Notes: generated by a model not told the origin, from the letters alone. A DNA stretch of 64,000 nt from Coccinella septempunctata (GCF_907165205.1 NC_058193.1:30145521-30209520); one strand, 5' to 3'; numbered from the stretch's first letter, positions 1 through 11,998 are shown. A program made the numbers and translations.

Positions 1-377
1 GACGAATAATCTCCAGAAACGCTGATGTCAATTGGCCACCAAGATCATGTGATTTGACATCGTTGGACTATTTTCTTTGGGGGTTATGTGAGAAGCTAGG
101 TCTATAAGAATAATCCACAATCGCCTCCTGAACTAAAGAATGAAATTATTTGTGTCATCAGTGAGTTAGACTCTTAATTATGTCAAAATTTCATTGAAAA
201 TTGAAACAAAAGAGTAGACGTCTGTAGAGCTGCAAGAGGAGGCCATTTGGCAGATATTATTTTTCGTACATAAATGTCATAAATGATACTTCAATTACCA
301 ATAAAAAGTTTTTGAAAACGATTGCAAATTATGTGTTTTATTTATTAAAAAAAAACGCGTAATTTGAAACACCCTTT
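1..377 (+). pseudogene. 3' end of a mariner-type transposase, truncated by the window edge
   Basis: From base 3 the plus strand reads through a block typical of the C-terminal catalytic part of one insect mariner-type transposase group: a run ending in NWPPRSCDLTSLDYFLWG. A stop follows at about base 109, and then further recognisable but broken family sequence ending near GGHLADIIF at about base 265. The element end is probably the AAACACCCTTT stretch at 362-377, which resembles transposon termini. The catalytic domain starts outside the window. Stops inside the frame show that it is dead. Confidence 0.7.
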
Positions 378-1029
378 AGATAAATAAGCTGATTTATTTC
401 AATTTGAAACTGGAGTTTTCTCTTGCTAATCCGCATTTAAGGATAAAATTCCTTGAATCTATAGACCCTAGCAAAATTATCTTATTCCATTGTCCTCTCT
501 AAACGCCCGTCTTGCTAAATCTGTGGTATCCGAAGCCTGAGGGTGGGGTTCTGATACAATCATGCTCTCCTATATGCTCTGTGTGGATTGAGGGGATTGT
601 CTGGTCCTAATCCATCGGGCGATGTTACACAAGGAATTTTCGACTTCGTTGAATGAATAAATAAAAGGAAAGGAAGCTGTTTTGGTGGCGTCAGAGGTCA
701 GGGACTCCGTCTGGGTATAAGGTCCGAATTTTTTACTGAATCTTCGATCAAGTTCTGTGAGAAATGGTCTACAAAATCGTACGAACGTTATGTTTTGTCA
801 AGAATGTGATTCGTTCATGGGGTAAAGGGTGCTTGTACCATTTCAAATTTGATCAATGAAATATTAACATTCAAGTTGTTCATTACACCTTATCGATTTT
901 ATGCCGTTTTACGCAAAAATTATAGAGTGTGTCTATATAATCTTTGGTTTTACGTTTATCCAAAGGTCAACCCTTGAGTGTTTGTATCCTTAATCTTGAA
1001 AGTAGTTTTTTTCATGGCCATTTGTATGA
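378..1029. other. Gap with no gene
   Basis: AT-rich sequence without a supportable gene. Around 560-665 a short readable stretch ending at a TGA and followed by AATAAATAAA looks like the 3' end of some non-LTR element, but it is too short to assign. Confidence 0.3.
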
Positions 1030-1136
1030 TCTAATTTTTGGTAGAAGTACTCTACAGGGTCCAAGGTATCTCCTCTTATATTAATCTGACATGCTCGAGT
1101 ATATCCCGAATTTCCCTCTTGGGTTCCCCAACTGTC
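1030..1136 (+). repeat. Dispersed repeat, copy 1 (inverted partner at 16470-16576)
   Basis: About 106 bp here matches, in reverse complement and with only a few differences, the stretch at 16470-16576. The shared core includes TCTGACATGCTCGAGTATAT. No coding content or terminal inverted repeat was found, so the family is unknown. It could be the end of a Helitron or a MITE fragment. Confidence 0.6.
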
Positions 1137-2209
1137 CGTTTATATTTGTACCTGACAACAAAACTGAAAATATAACTCATCACAGAGCGAAATGCAATTA
1201 TTCAAAGAACCCAAGGTTGTGCAACGAATAAACCAAATTCCTTACAGTTACTTTTTCGCATCGAACATGTATTTATTTCAATGTAATATAATTAAAATAT
1301 TTTTCACCTTTGTTTATTAGTTATAAGCCAGATCAGCAAGTATTCCAATAACTATCAATAGAAATCACTGAGCTTATACGAAACAGCATTCACCATCAAA
1401 ATCTGGACTATCAAACAATGGAAGGCGAATGCTGAATGGCCAGCTATGACGAGTAGGGTTCAATCCCTTGCAGAATACACCCAAAAAGCTTTACAGTTCC
1501 CCGAAATCGAATTCTCTCGAAGCATCCAGAATAATCATAATTGAAGGTCCTTCTACCGAACCGATTACGTTAATCTAAATAAATTATCTATTTGTCCATC
1601 TCGTCCGTCCCCATCTTTGGACCGGACAACCAGAATCTACGCGTTCGCAAATTCAATTATTTCGACATAACCCTGTTTCCGGAACTTTGGGAAAGTTTAA
1701 CAGTACCGATAATCCTGCTTCTGTCCCATAAATTCGACGCTGAGCGTCCAGTTACAAAAGAAATGTCTTTTGTTTTGTTCCTCGACCTAAGTGACCACTG
1801 ATCAGTCAGGAGTTAGGAAGTGGTCCTGAGAATCGATCGATGATTCACAAATGATTGAGTAATAGCTCCAATAAAGTTTTTTCAGGGCATAATTGCAAGG
1901 AATGAACAACTTGATCTATTCCAACATGATTTAAGCAAAATTCTACTATTTTAATAGCCCTTTGAAACTTGTCAATTGGCTCTGCAACATTCGATACCTG
2001 CAGACTGAAACGAATAAAAGAAAAATGGAAAATTCACTGTGAACAAGAAGAAATTTCTATATTCCTCCAAACTCCGAATCTAAATTTGCACTTTGACAAG
2101 CTGAATTGGATCTATTTATCAGATAGCCCCCAGTCCGCCTTAAAAACTGATAACTCTACAGGATTCAACCTCCTGCAATATAATACTGCCGTGAGGAAGT
2201 ACTAAAGGG
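1137..2209. other. Gap with no recognised gene
   Basis: Contains two short open frames (1592-1801 and 1969-2205) that match no family I recognise and lack convincing start context or splice signals. Probably non-coding. Confidence 0.3.
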
Positions 2210-2303
2210 CAGTAGTGGCAATGATAATGATTTCGAAGTGTCCAGCATTATCTGTAGATCCTCTGGGCTGCTAGTGATAAGTGCACAGTCGTCTGCATAT
2301 TGG
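2210..2303 (-). pseudogene. Reverse transcriptase fragment with YADD box, inverted relative to its 3' part
   Basis: Read on the minus strand from 2302, the frame gives QYADDCALITSSPEDLQIM followed by LDTSKSLSLP. YADD is the metal-binding active-site box of reverse transcriptase, and the spacing to the following conserved helix fits non-LTR elements of the RTE/CR1-like kind. The fragment points away from the plus-strand remainder of the same domain that begins about 15 bp to the right (2318-2907). That head-to-head arrangement is what twin priming during retrotransposition leaves behind. Confidence 0.75.
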
Positions 2304-2317
2304 TTTTTTGCTCTGAG

Positions 2318-2907
2318 GCCTTAGATTCAATATCGACAAAACCAAAATCCTGGTTAGTCCGCCAGAAAGCCTTCAAACACATATCAGCCTGGAGAATGAA
2401 ACTCTGGAACATGTCGAGCAGTTCAAATATTTGGGAAGCTTAATAAATACTAGGGCTAACCTAGACACGGAAATACACAACACGCCATTACGGGCATTCT
2501 GGAAGCTAAAGGTCAGAGTATTTCAAAATCGCGACCTCAATCTGCAGACCAAGACAGCTGTTTACAAATCAGTCGTCCTCCCAACGCTTCTTTACGGAAG
2601 CGAAAGCTGGACGCCCTACAGGCGACATATGAAACAGCAACAAACGCAACAACGTCATCTAAAATAGATGCACATCAGATGGTTCCACAAAGTTGCGAAT
2701 GCAGAAGTCTTGCAACGCGCGGGTTGTACAACAATTGAGACTCAAGTAACGAGGGTCCGACTCAGATGGAGCGACCACATTCTGAGGATGCAAGACACAA
2801 GACTCCCCAAAATAGCTCTGTATGGCGAATTGACAGAGGGAGCCCGGAAACCAGGAGGCCAGTATAAGCGGTTTAAGGATACACTACATCATACACTACA
2901 TCCCTGA
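2318..2907 (+). pseudogene. Non-LTR retrotransposon ORF2, C-terminal part of reverse transcriptase
   Basis: One continuous plus-strand frame carries the region just after the YADD box: LGLRFNIDKTKIL-like start, FKYLGS, YKSVVLPTLLYGSESW, then after a single stop at 2665 the typical tail with RWSDHILRM and RLPK. These are hallmarks of the RT thumb and C-terminal region of RTE-like elements. One stop and a short deletion around 2640-2670 mark it as a dead, 5'-truncated copy. It ends near 2907. Confidence 0.8.
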
Positions 2908-3310
2908 AATCAGTTAATGCCAATCATAAGTGTTAACAACTAGCGTTAGACAGGTAACAGTGGAGGTCTTTGGTGCGCAGTTATAATGGAGACTCGAGAA
3001 GGATACAGCGGCGGCCAGATCTGGTTGGTGACTATCTATGGTCAGAGTGTGGAAGGATCTGTAGTTCACGGTTGGGTCTCTTCAGTCACAGGAGGGCACA
3101 CAGTCGCAATTAGCCCTAAGAAAAGTCTGTTCTTTTTTTATGTCTTTTTGTAGATTTATTCTCGGTAACGGGATACGACAATGAATGAATGTATGATTTT
3201 TGAGTTAGTGCCTTCATCTTCACACGGCAGAACAAAATGAAAACCATTGTTGCACCCTTCGGAAAAGTCTGAGTAAACAGAATCTTCAAATTCAAAATAT
3301 GACTTTCATA

Positions 3311-4517
3311 ACGTGCGTTCAAAAAAATTCGTCGTCAAGTAGGCTATGGAATTTTGAACGTATGTAAACGTAATTCTTAGCTTGTGCTATACTATTTTCC
3401 AGGTGAACTGTCAATTTAGCATTTTGGATTGTTGTTGAACTAAAATTATCAGCAAATTATAAAGATGGTTTTTACGGACGTATGAAAAGCTTTTACTACT
3501 GAATCCTACTTAAAAATTGGGGAGAAAGTAGAAGGAGAATGGAAATATTTTGTTCGGCCACTTCATAGAAGTATCCCAATGTTGCTGTAGATTATTATCA
3601 ATTTTCCATAGTACTGTTTTGCGATGTGTTGACGAAACAGGTATGTTCGAACAAAAAAGAAAGTGATCGACCAAAGAAGAAAACTCCAGAGTTCCGCAAT
3701 AATGAAAATATGATGACAGAAGCTCCACAAACCTCTGTTCGGGTTTTATCTCAACTGGCTGGAGTATCTGTTGGCATATGCCACACGATTTTGAAAAAAA
3801 GACATCCATTTGTTTCCATTTTAGATTGACATGTTATCAGAAAACTGAAAAGGTTGTGATTACCTATTCTTGTAGCATCCAAAAAAAATTGAAGTTCCGT
3901 ATGCATCAGTCGAAGGCAAAATGTGGGATCTATTTTCTTCTTTTATGGAACTTTAACAGCAGAATGTTATGAAGGAGAAAGCATCATGCTGAATTGAATT
4001 TTGATAAATTGTCCAAGAGCCATTTTCATGTAATTCAGTTCTTTAGTTTAGTCATGGATTTTCAGTAATGGCCAAATGAATTCAATATTTATAGAGAATT
4101 AATAAACATATTGAGATTCTTACTGTGATTTATTCATATGACTGAAGTAGCTAGAACCTTTTTACATAAAAAACATAATACCACTATCAATTCAAAATCC
4201 ATGTCTCTTACATATGAAAATAGTGGACGCTTAAAATTTTACGAGGAATTTTTTTAACCGCCTCAGATTGCTTGGATTCTTCTCATCTTACTCAATGAAA
4301 AAAATGCTTTTCGCACATTGGGTGAAATTTACAAGAAACCTTTTCTAAAAAGTGCCTTTCCACTTTCCGTACAAAATTACGATGTGTAGGTTAAGGTCAA
4401 CATTGTTTACATTTTGGGAAGATGAAGTAATTCAAGGAAGGACATACGTTCAGCCACCGAACATCAACCTTCAAAATTTCATAGCCTACTTGACGACGAA
4501 TTTTTTTGAACGCACGT
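3311..4517 (+). mobile_element. Tc1/mariner element with 48-bp terminal inverted repeats, TA target site
   Basis: The left end 3311-3358 and right end 4470-4517 are inverted copies of each other over 48 bp with one mismatch, starting ACGTGCGTTC. Both ends are flanked by TA (3309-3310 and 4518-4519), the Tc1/mariner target duplication. The 1207-bp body contains a decayed transposase, so the copy is probably inactive. The near identity of the ends suggests a fairly young insertion. Confidence 0.85.
3464..3970 (+). pseudogene. Mariner-type transposase, N-terminal half, broken
   Basis: The start codon at 3464 opens MVFTDV and is followed by a stop, then AFTTESY. A second frame at 3626-3829 carries RPKKKTPEFRNN and the helix-turn-helix stretch TSVRVLSQLAGVSVGICHTI, the DNA-binding part of the same transposase group as the remnant at 1-377. 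Frameshifts and stops separate the pieces, and the catalytic half is missing. It lies inside the element bounded by the 48-bp inverted repeats. Confidence 0.75.
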
Positions 4518-4519
4518 TA

Positions 4520-5530
4520 TATAATCAAACTGTTGACAGTACATCTACTTTTTGTGCCTCAACTGTGAAATACTTCAGAAAAGTCCAACAACTTGGACAA
4601 TTCAGATCGGCAGCATATTCCTCGATAATGTAGCGGAACCAAGCCGTCAGAATGCTATGTATCAACCCTCTGAAGCTCCCTGCCTTTCTTCAGTTATCAG
4701 ACGCATAATTTCTGAGTTTTTATATTATGTTTTGGATTGATAAAAAACGAATCAAGTGAATAAACGGAATATCATATCCCCCATTCGACTGTGAAATTGG
4801 AAGAACGAGAACATAGGGAAAGGTCGAATTATCTCCGTCCAAATCCGGGGGTTTTGCAGTCAAGCCCTCAAAAGCAGCGTCAACAAAACAGTACGCATTA
4901 CGCCGTCAGTCCGTATCGAATCCGACCTAACTCTTCGGTACGAAAACAGGGCTAAACAGCCGTTTCGGCGGATGAAACTGAAATAACAAATCGTCAAGTT
5001 GGCCATATCCAGGCAACAGTTTAATGAATTAAATCGAATGGCCGAAAAAAAGGTCAGATTAAAAGTTTCCCGGTTGCGGCGCGGCCCATTTCTGCGACTG
5101 CACGTTTTCACATCACGCAGAGGCGGTTTATTTATGATACGGCTTCGCATGCCGCGAAGTGATCCCAAAAGTCCTCTTGTTACGCCGTAATTCTCTTGGA
5201 GCATACGCTGATTTATAATCTGGACGCCACACGGAATTGCTGATGTTGCTTACTTTTGGGCCCAGCCCGTAGTTATCTTTTGTTCGCGGATAGCCATGAA
5301 ATATGCATCCTGTAATTGTAGTTCACTACCCCTATACCATCTGGTAACTTTTTAATGAAAGATAAACGCTTTACATCACATGGAGTACTTGATGAGTGGC
5401 AATAATTGTATCGCTGTTGAAATCCCACTTTTTCACCCAGTTTTATCAAGCCAGTGTATATCGATGTTCGGAGCAATTAAAATGTGACCATTTCGAACTA
5501 GGAGGAAGAAATTAACAGGAACTGTATGTT
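4520..5530. other. Gap with an unusually GC-rich block
   Basis: 4816-5290 is visibly richer in G+C and CpG than its surroundings (for example CGGTTGCGGCGCGGCC near 5070). Open frames occur on both strands (4860-5204 minus, 4999-5190 plus), but neither shows a family motif. It may be a fragment of a foreign or retrotransposed sequence or of a transposon 5' UTR. Confidence 0.35.
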
Positions 5531-5535
5531 GTGTT

Positions 5536-6075
5536 TGCAACTGATTTGGGAACCTGGACACTCTGGCCTCAGAGGCAACGGAGTATCGGATGCTCTAGCC
5601 AGAGAAGGCGCAACATCAGCGCTTATTTGCCAAGTATAGGAATAGCCAATTCTTTAATCAGGGAACGGAACAACAGCTGGATAAGGCATTAGGTACTGGC
5701 GCAACCGTCCTGGACTGCGTCACTCGCACATGGCTATTTCAGTGCCTCGCAGCCCATACACCAGTCGTTGGCTAGGATTTTCTAGAACCAATCTGAGATC
5801 TGTCCAGGACATTGTACACTCAGAGCCCATCTTAAAAACTTAGCATCGTCAATGACCCACTCTGCAGACTCTGCTTAGAGGAGGACGAAACGATTGAGCA
5901 CATCCTCTGTGACTGCCCGGCGGTAGACAGGGTCAGACTTGGAGTATCTGGTTCTCCGAAGATGGTCCTAGAGGAACTCAAGAATCACTCCCCCTCCGAC
6001 ATCATGTCTTTTTTGAATAGGATGGGACTGGAGGGAGAGATCCAGCTCTACGAGCTTGCCTGTGTGCTACAATAG
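5536..6075 (+). pseudogene. Non-LTR retrotransposon ORF2 C-terminus: RNase H fragment plus zinc knuckle
   Basis: At 5536 the frame reads LIWEPGHSGLRGNGVSDALA, the C-terminal RNase H block with its conserved H and D, as found in I- and Jockey-like non-LTR elements. After a frame break the stretch 5851-6075 is intact: PLCRLCLEEDETIEHILCDC, a Cys-Cys-His-Cys motif usual at the end of such ORF2 proteins, then about 50 residues to a TAG stop at 6073. A 3' UTR with short tandem AATCAGTA units follows to about 6140. The 5' end is missing. Confidence 0.8.
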
Positions 6076-6621
6076 ACCGCTTGGTCGCAGTGGCAGGTTT
6101 GGTTTATCCGTCCAGCACACCCAGCAATCAGTAAATCAGTAATGTTGTGTTGCAGGGGAGACTGGGGCTGATCGTGATAAGGGTAAGATGTAACCAAAGA
6201 GGATTTTACAGCGCCAATGGTGGCTAAAGGAGAAACGCAAGTATGTAGATAGAGGCAGGGGAAGGCAACGTAAACAACAAGAAAACATCTTTATGTTTAT
6301 GTTCACATATGTTGTCCATCTACTCCATTTCTGTTAACGTTTACCCCAATATTTGAATGCTTATTATCGTATTTGTGTTTGGTGTAATAGTGTTTCGTCC
6401 TTTTTTGAGACTTGAAAAAGATTCTTTGGATTGGGGTAAATATAAACAAAAAGTTCTCCATCTACGCGCTAGTACCACGATAGAGGTGTTCATACCTCTC
6501 TCCCAAGAAAACAGATGTGTGTGCATGTCGGGATATTTCAATGATTACTTTTTTTATGTAACGAATCTACGTTTATACATTATGAGTCCTTGTACATATA
6601 TTGCCCTTGTCCTTGTACATA

Positions 6622-7171
6622 CAGAGTTTCCCAAAACTAGTGAATCAAACGTCACACCACGATAGAGTAGACCAAATATTATTTATCGAATGACACCCAC
6701 ATTAGTTCAACGAAAATGTACCGTTTCAAAAATAATCAGAACTTTATTAAAATACCTAAAATTGCCGATTTTTTAACTATTTTTCTTAATCACAGGCCAG
6801 TTTGTGAAAAAAGGTATCGATTTTAACTTATATTGAAATAAGATTATTGTTTCATCTCCCCTAATTGAAAGTTTTTTAAGTAGTTCATCGATAACCTAAT
6901 AAGTAAAATAAATTAAAACAATTGTTTCTCTACATGATTTTTATTACTCAGAATGAACCCCTTCTATAGGTGTGATAATATGGGAGAAAAACGCTACTTT
7001 TAATCACAAATTGGCATTGTGATTGAAAAAATAGTTCGAAAATCGGCAACTTTAGGTTAGATTTTTTCAGAAACGGTACATTTTCGCTCGACTAATGTTG
7101 GTGTCATTCGATAGAATTTGATCCACTCTATCGTGGTGTGTCGTTTGATTCACTAGTTTTGGGACACCCTG
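6622..7171. mobile_element. MITE, 550 bp, long inverted ends, TA target site
   Basis: The left end at 6622 and the right end at 7171 are inverted copies for roughly 130 bp (shared AAAACTAGTGAATCAAACG and CACCACGATAGAGT). The right terminus is CCCTG followed by TA; the left is TA then CAGAG. There is no coding capacity. The CAGGGTG-type end recurs in several other repeats of this window. Confidence 0.8.
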
Positions 7172-7194
7172 TATATTGTGATTCCTGAGGTCGA

Positions 7195-7818
7195 AAACTT
7201 CCATCCATAACTTTCCACCCAGAATTTTGAGCTTTGGGATGGAATAACGAAAAAACGTTCAGACAGGTAAAATTTTGTTGAAAGGGGGACTTATAAGGGT
7301 GTTCAAATGAGTTTGATATCACTACCCCTCTAGCCGCAACTCCTAACAGCTCTCATTTTTGAATAGGGAAAAGGGGTCGAGCAGCACCTTGTTGGAAAGG
7401 AAATTCAATTTCCTACATGAGTGTATTTCTTTCATCGCTTTATTATTATACAGAGTGACTCAGTATTCCATAAATAACTTTCACACGCCGAATTTGGATC
7501 TTTGAGATGGAAAAACGCTCGGACGGGTCAAAAAATGACCAGCAATTATTTCAATTTAAACGAAAGCATACGATTTACGACCTATTATCTCTATTCAAAA
7601 ATAATTGCTCATGGTGGTAGCGGCTAGAGGGGTAGTGATATCAAATTCATTTGAAGAACCTTATTTGTCCTCCTTTTAACAAAATTTGACCTGTCTGAGC
7701 GTTTTTTCGTTATTCCACCCCGAATTTTGAGCTTTGGGATGGAATAACGAAAAAACGCTTCGTTATTCCATCCCAAAGCTCAAAATTCGGGGTGGAAAGT
7801 TATTGATGGGCCACCCTG
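7195..7818. mobile_element. Composite MITE with inverted arms and an 81-nt hairpin
   Basis: Sequence 7200-7340 and sequence 7619-7745 are inverted copies (shared TATCACTACCCCTCTAGCCGC-like core). A second partial end of the same family sits at 7451 (CAGAGTGACTC). The right terminus is CCACCCTG at 7818 followed by TA. The arrangement suggests one copy inserted into or rearranged with another. No coding potential was found. Confidence 0.65.
7715..7795. repeat. Perfect 37-bp palindrome with 7-nt loop
   Basis: Left arm 7715-7751 and right arm 7759-7795 are exact reverse complements; the loop is AAAACGC. It lies at the right end of the composite MITE and repeats that family's terminal sequence head to head. 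Confidence 0.9.
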
Positions 7819-8368
7819 TATAAATGGCGTTGTTGATCCGTCGCTGACAAGCGTCCCTTTCGTTTCGGGATTCGGGAGTGACGGGAAATCCAAACTTTAA
7901 AGTAATTTCGTTGAATTTTGTTCGGCTTTTCCATATCAACTCCAGAAAAATAAATTTTCTGAGCAGAATTCCTTCCATTGGAAATATTGCAGGTGGACTG
8001 TTTTACGGGCTTCAATCTGTATAACGGTCGGGGACAATTTCAACCCTAGTTGAGCCGCAAATCGATCTCCCACGCCTCTGTATTCCCAGTATTCCAATTG
8101 ACTCCGATTATCCAGCTATCCATCTCGAGCACCCAAGTCCACATGGACATCTTGAGGAAGATAAATCGCCATTTGTCGTCCTTCGAAGCCTGTTGTCCTC
8201 CCGTTTCGCAAGGGCGACAGGAATTGATGTGTGCAATAATAAGTTTTTTCGTTTTAGCCACCAATCATCCGGCATGATGTTTCCATTATTGTAAACCAGA
8301 GGGCCCTTTGTGGGACGGCATTCGAAACGGTCAAAACACTCATCATCCATATCTCTGACAGTTCTCAA
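7819..8368 (-). pseudogene. Unidentified decayed open frames
   Basis: On the minus strand a frame starts at 8368 (MRTVRDMDDECFDRFECR, then PDDWW) and, after an apparent frameshift near 8260, continues as a Trp-rich stretch to 8046. A further open stretch follows to 7763. I recognise no family. The continuity across one shift suggests a broken coding sequence rather than chance, but this could also be the inside of a transposon. Confidence 0.3.
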
Positions 8369-8719
8369 TCAAATATAAAGGATTGATTCAGGGGGGAGAA
8401 TGAGGAATTGCAGGATATAGAATTGGGTATGAAAACAAATTGTCTTGTAATACGGGCCCTGGAAGCAATCGGTTTTTCAATATTGGCAGTACAAATTACA
8501 CTGCTCCACAGGAGTAAGGGATATCGTATTCAATCGTTTTTAAAAGTATGTAATTTTCAAGAAAATTGCCGTAAAATCATTTAAAACTCAATAACATCTT
8601 GAATCGATCCAATAAAAATCAGTATGAGACATTTCGGCAATCTGGTCGCCTTTTTTCTGAAGTTTGGTTCTTTGCATATGCCTCATGAAAGGCTTCGATT
8701 TGTTACGAGTTTTTTGAAA

Positions 8720-9735
8720 ATGCCAAGACATAAATTAATAAACGCTGAGGCTAATAGGGCTATCGGAATGCTACAGGGTGGCCTAACTCAGGTTGTTGTA
8801 GCGGAAAGGCTAAAAGTCAGCCAAAGTGTAATATCTCGACTTTGGAATAGGTTCAGGGAGACAGGTTCCATGTTGGAAAGACCAAGGGTTGGTCGGCGAC
8901 GAAAAACAACACCTGATCAGGATCGTTTCATCACCGTTTCGGCGAGAAGAAACCCTACATCTACGTGTAGAATGCTACGAAATACTTTCAAAATGCAGAT
9001 GGGGTCCAAGTGTCCATCGAAACCATCAGACGACGTTTGAGAGAGGTAAATCTAGGTTCTAGAATTCCATTAAGAGGAGTTCCATTCACACGTGACCATG
9101 AGCGTCAAAGAATGGGCAAGGCAACATATCAATTGGAACGATCAATGGCGAAGTGTCCTTTTCACTGATGAATCCAGATATGGACGATTTTCAGATTGTC
9201 GAAGAAAAAGGGTATGGACAATCCCACGCATACCCCGTAATCGTCGCTATGTCCAAGAAGTCCATCCATTCCGAGGGGGTAGTGTTATGGTATGGGCCGG
9301 GATATGTTTCAACGGGCGCACAGATCTACACATTTGTCCTGGGAATATGACACTATAGGGAACATGTCATTGACAATGTTGTGCCAAATTTTCAAGCTGC
9401 TATTGGTGAAACTTTTTAATTTCTAGACGATAACGCTATACCGCACCGTGCAGCCATAGTTGAGAATGCGCGCAAGGAGCTTGGTGTTCCACATTTACCA
9501 ATACCTCCGCACTCACCAGATTCGAATTGCATAGAACATGAATGGGATATGTTCCAAAGAAGATTAGATAATCATCAACCTACCCCAGAATCCTTAAATG
9601 ATCTGAGAGAGCTTCTGCCCCGTTTATGGAACCAAATTCCTCAAGAAATGTTCAACAACCTCGTGTGTAGTATGCAAAGAAGATGTCAAGCTGTTATTGA
9701 TGCCCGTGGTGTCATACATTGTATTAATAATCTTA
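8720..9735 (+). pseudogene. Tc1-like transposase, frameshifted
   Basis: ATG at 8720 opens MPRHKLINAEANRAIGML, followed by a paired helix-turn-helix (GGLTQVVVAERLKVSQSVISRLW) and a basic RVGRRRKTT linker. The DDE catalytic domain follows in other frames: FTDESRYGRF (first Asp) near 9165, FLDDNAIPHRAA (second Asp) near 9425, and SPDSNCIEHEWDMFQRRL (Glu) near 9520. At least three frameshifts or stops (about 9000-9040, 9355 and 9420) inactivate it. The right transposon end is probably CCACCCTGTA at 9791-9800; I did not find its left partner. Confidence 0.85.
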
Positions 9736-9859
9736 AAATGCTTGAATTCTCTGGGAATAAAATTTCGTTATTTTACTCGATTTTTCTTAACCACCCTGTA
9801 TGCGCTGCAGACCCACAGGCTAAAATTGATTTGCAACTTGAAATCATATTAATATGAAT

Positions 9860-11990
9860 TTTCATCACAAAAATCTTATTTTAACTATATTTTTTTGCAA
9901 TTTGAGTCAATATCCCTGTTCGGTTCGTTTTTTTATGGTCACAACCGCATTTATTTCAGAAAAAGGTAATGCACGGATCATTCAGAATATTCTCCAGCTT
10001 TATCTACCACCCATAGGTAATTTTCGAATATTCTGCAGACAGATATCACCCACTGATAAAAAAAATCAACCTTTGCTACCACCTTAATCGAAATTACCAT
10101 CATTCAGAGTGCCAACGGTAAGACCTATTCCATAAAGAAAGAGTAGATGCTGATAATGGTTTCTAGCTTATTTGATCTCATCAGAGCAACACAACTCCCA
10201 CTTCGATGGAAAACGCCTCGGTGAATACCCATCAGAAGGCCAGTAAATGCTTTGTTCTGAGAAAATCAGAAAATACAAGAAAAAAAGATTACGTTCACGG
10301 AGTTTTAGGTTCAACTTAATAGAACATCATATGAAACATTATGATAGCCTCTAAAACAAGTGGCAACACTGATTACCATCAAAACAATGAATGTCTGAAA
10401 CACAAACTAAGTATTAGCTTCCACCGGGCTAAGTTTCATATCGAATTAGATATGGCTGGATGTTTCCAAACTTCGGTCTAACAATGGGGGAATGTATCTG
10501 GAAAGGTAAATACTGGAAGCATAACGAAACGTTTGGGGATGTACGAAAAGTTTAAACATCGAAAACTGGCAATCATCTTGACGCGCATATGGAAACTTCT
10601 CACTTCTTCTCTTCTGTTCGTTTAAAAACGTTCTTCAAGTAGGCTATGGTGTTTTTTGTGTTATGAAAAATGCTCATCTTGAATAAAACGATTTCTTGTG
10701 CTCCTATATTTCGAGATTAGGAACCAGGAACTATATGTTTTCATAAAAAAATTCTTCATTTCAAGCCTGGAATGTTTCCATAAAAATGGGACCATCCACT
10801 TGGCATCCAACAGACAAAAAATTTCAAGCTATGCCATTTGGAAAAATTGTAGTTGATTTTATCGATTATCGAATATATCCTCAGGAACCATGTAGCTTTC
10901 GAATGGTAAAAGAATCTCCAAGATCAGGTCAATAGTTTCATTGATTACTTTCTACAGACTCGCACCCTTTACATCTTCATAATATTAATTTAGTGAAGGA
11001 AATGAATATTTTGCAATATATCTTTGGTTTCGCTCATGTTTCGACTAGAATAACAAGAAAAACTATGCCGGAAAGATGGGGTATTCACGAACGATTAGGA
11101 CATAAGCAGGAAAATTCTCGAAATAAATATAAGCCAATCCCATTTTTACTATGTTGCGAACATTTTCCTGGCAAAATTTATGAACAAACTGGTTTAGCTA
11201 TTCTCTCACAATCTGCTTTTGAATGAAAAATTTTTTGCCGTTCTCTACAACCTCCATACATTCCTGGAACACAGGCTTTGCCGTTCCAATAGTAAATGTG
11301 CATCCTCGCTCTACATAGACCAGGTAGACTTGGTGGACTACAATCTGTAAAATCAACTAGGCTTAACTCTCAATGACCACCATATCCAAATTCATTGAAA
11401 CGGGTTAGAATTAAGTTTTTTAGACATGCAATTCAAGACAAGTTTTCGTATCTTTTTTATATTATTTAATCATTGTTTCATACCTTTTTTACTGAATCCA
11501 ATGGAGTAACTCACTGATATTAACAGTGTAACAAGAAGTAAAAACCAATTCATGTTTGTGAGATTATAGTTGAAAATGTTTTGTTCTCTTGAAATATCTG
11601 CTTAATAACACACAACCTTAGCTTGATGGTATCATTTGAGTCTTTCAAGCGTGCTTTATCGCTTATTGATAATGTAATATCTGAAGTATATACACTTTTA
11701 TGATATTTTTTATGGATACTGTGTTGAGTGACAAAACAGATGAAACAGGTATCTGATTTTCAAATATCTAACCATCTTGAACGACAAAATGATATTCCCA
11801 GTATTCCTTGCTAAAATGAACCCGCAGAATCGATAAGGTGATAAACAGGGTGTGAATAGAAAGTTAATTTAAGGGATTCCTTTTCGAAAAATATTGCTTG
11901 CATTTTCTATAAGTAAATAAACCCAATTACAAAAAAAGACATGGATATGTATTCCTCCACTTATTTAATGAAAAGCTGAAGTATTTCCAT
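9860..11990. other. Gap with no recognised gene
   Basis: AT-rich. At about 10625-10650 the stretch TTCAAGTAGGCTATGG resembles the end of the TIR element at 3311-4517 and may be a solo terminus. The frame 10993-11226 has no recognisable motif. Confidence 0.35.
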
Positions 11991-11992
11991 GT

Positions 11993-11998
11993 TTTATT
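11993..11998 (-). promoter_or_regulatory. Polyadenylation signal of the minus-strand UGT gene
   Basis: AATAAA on the minus strand lies 30 bp beyond the TAA stop at 12028. Confidence 0.55.

Noticed and set aside
10993..11226. Frame with CCEH considered as a THAP-type zinc finger
   Set aside because: The remaining Cys and His spacing and the invariant residues of the THAP fold are not there.
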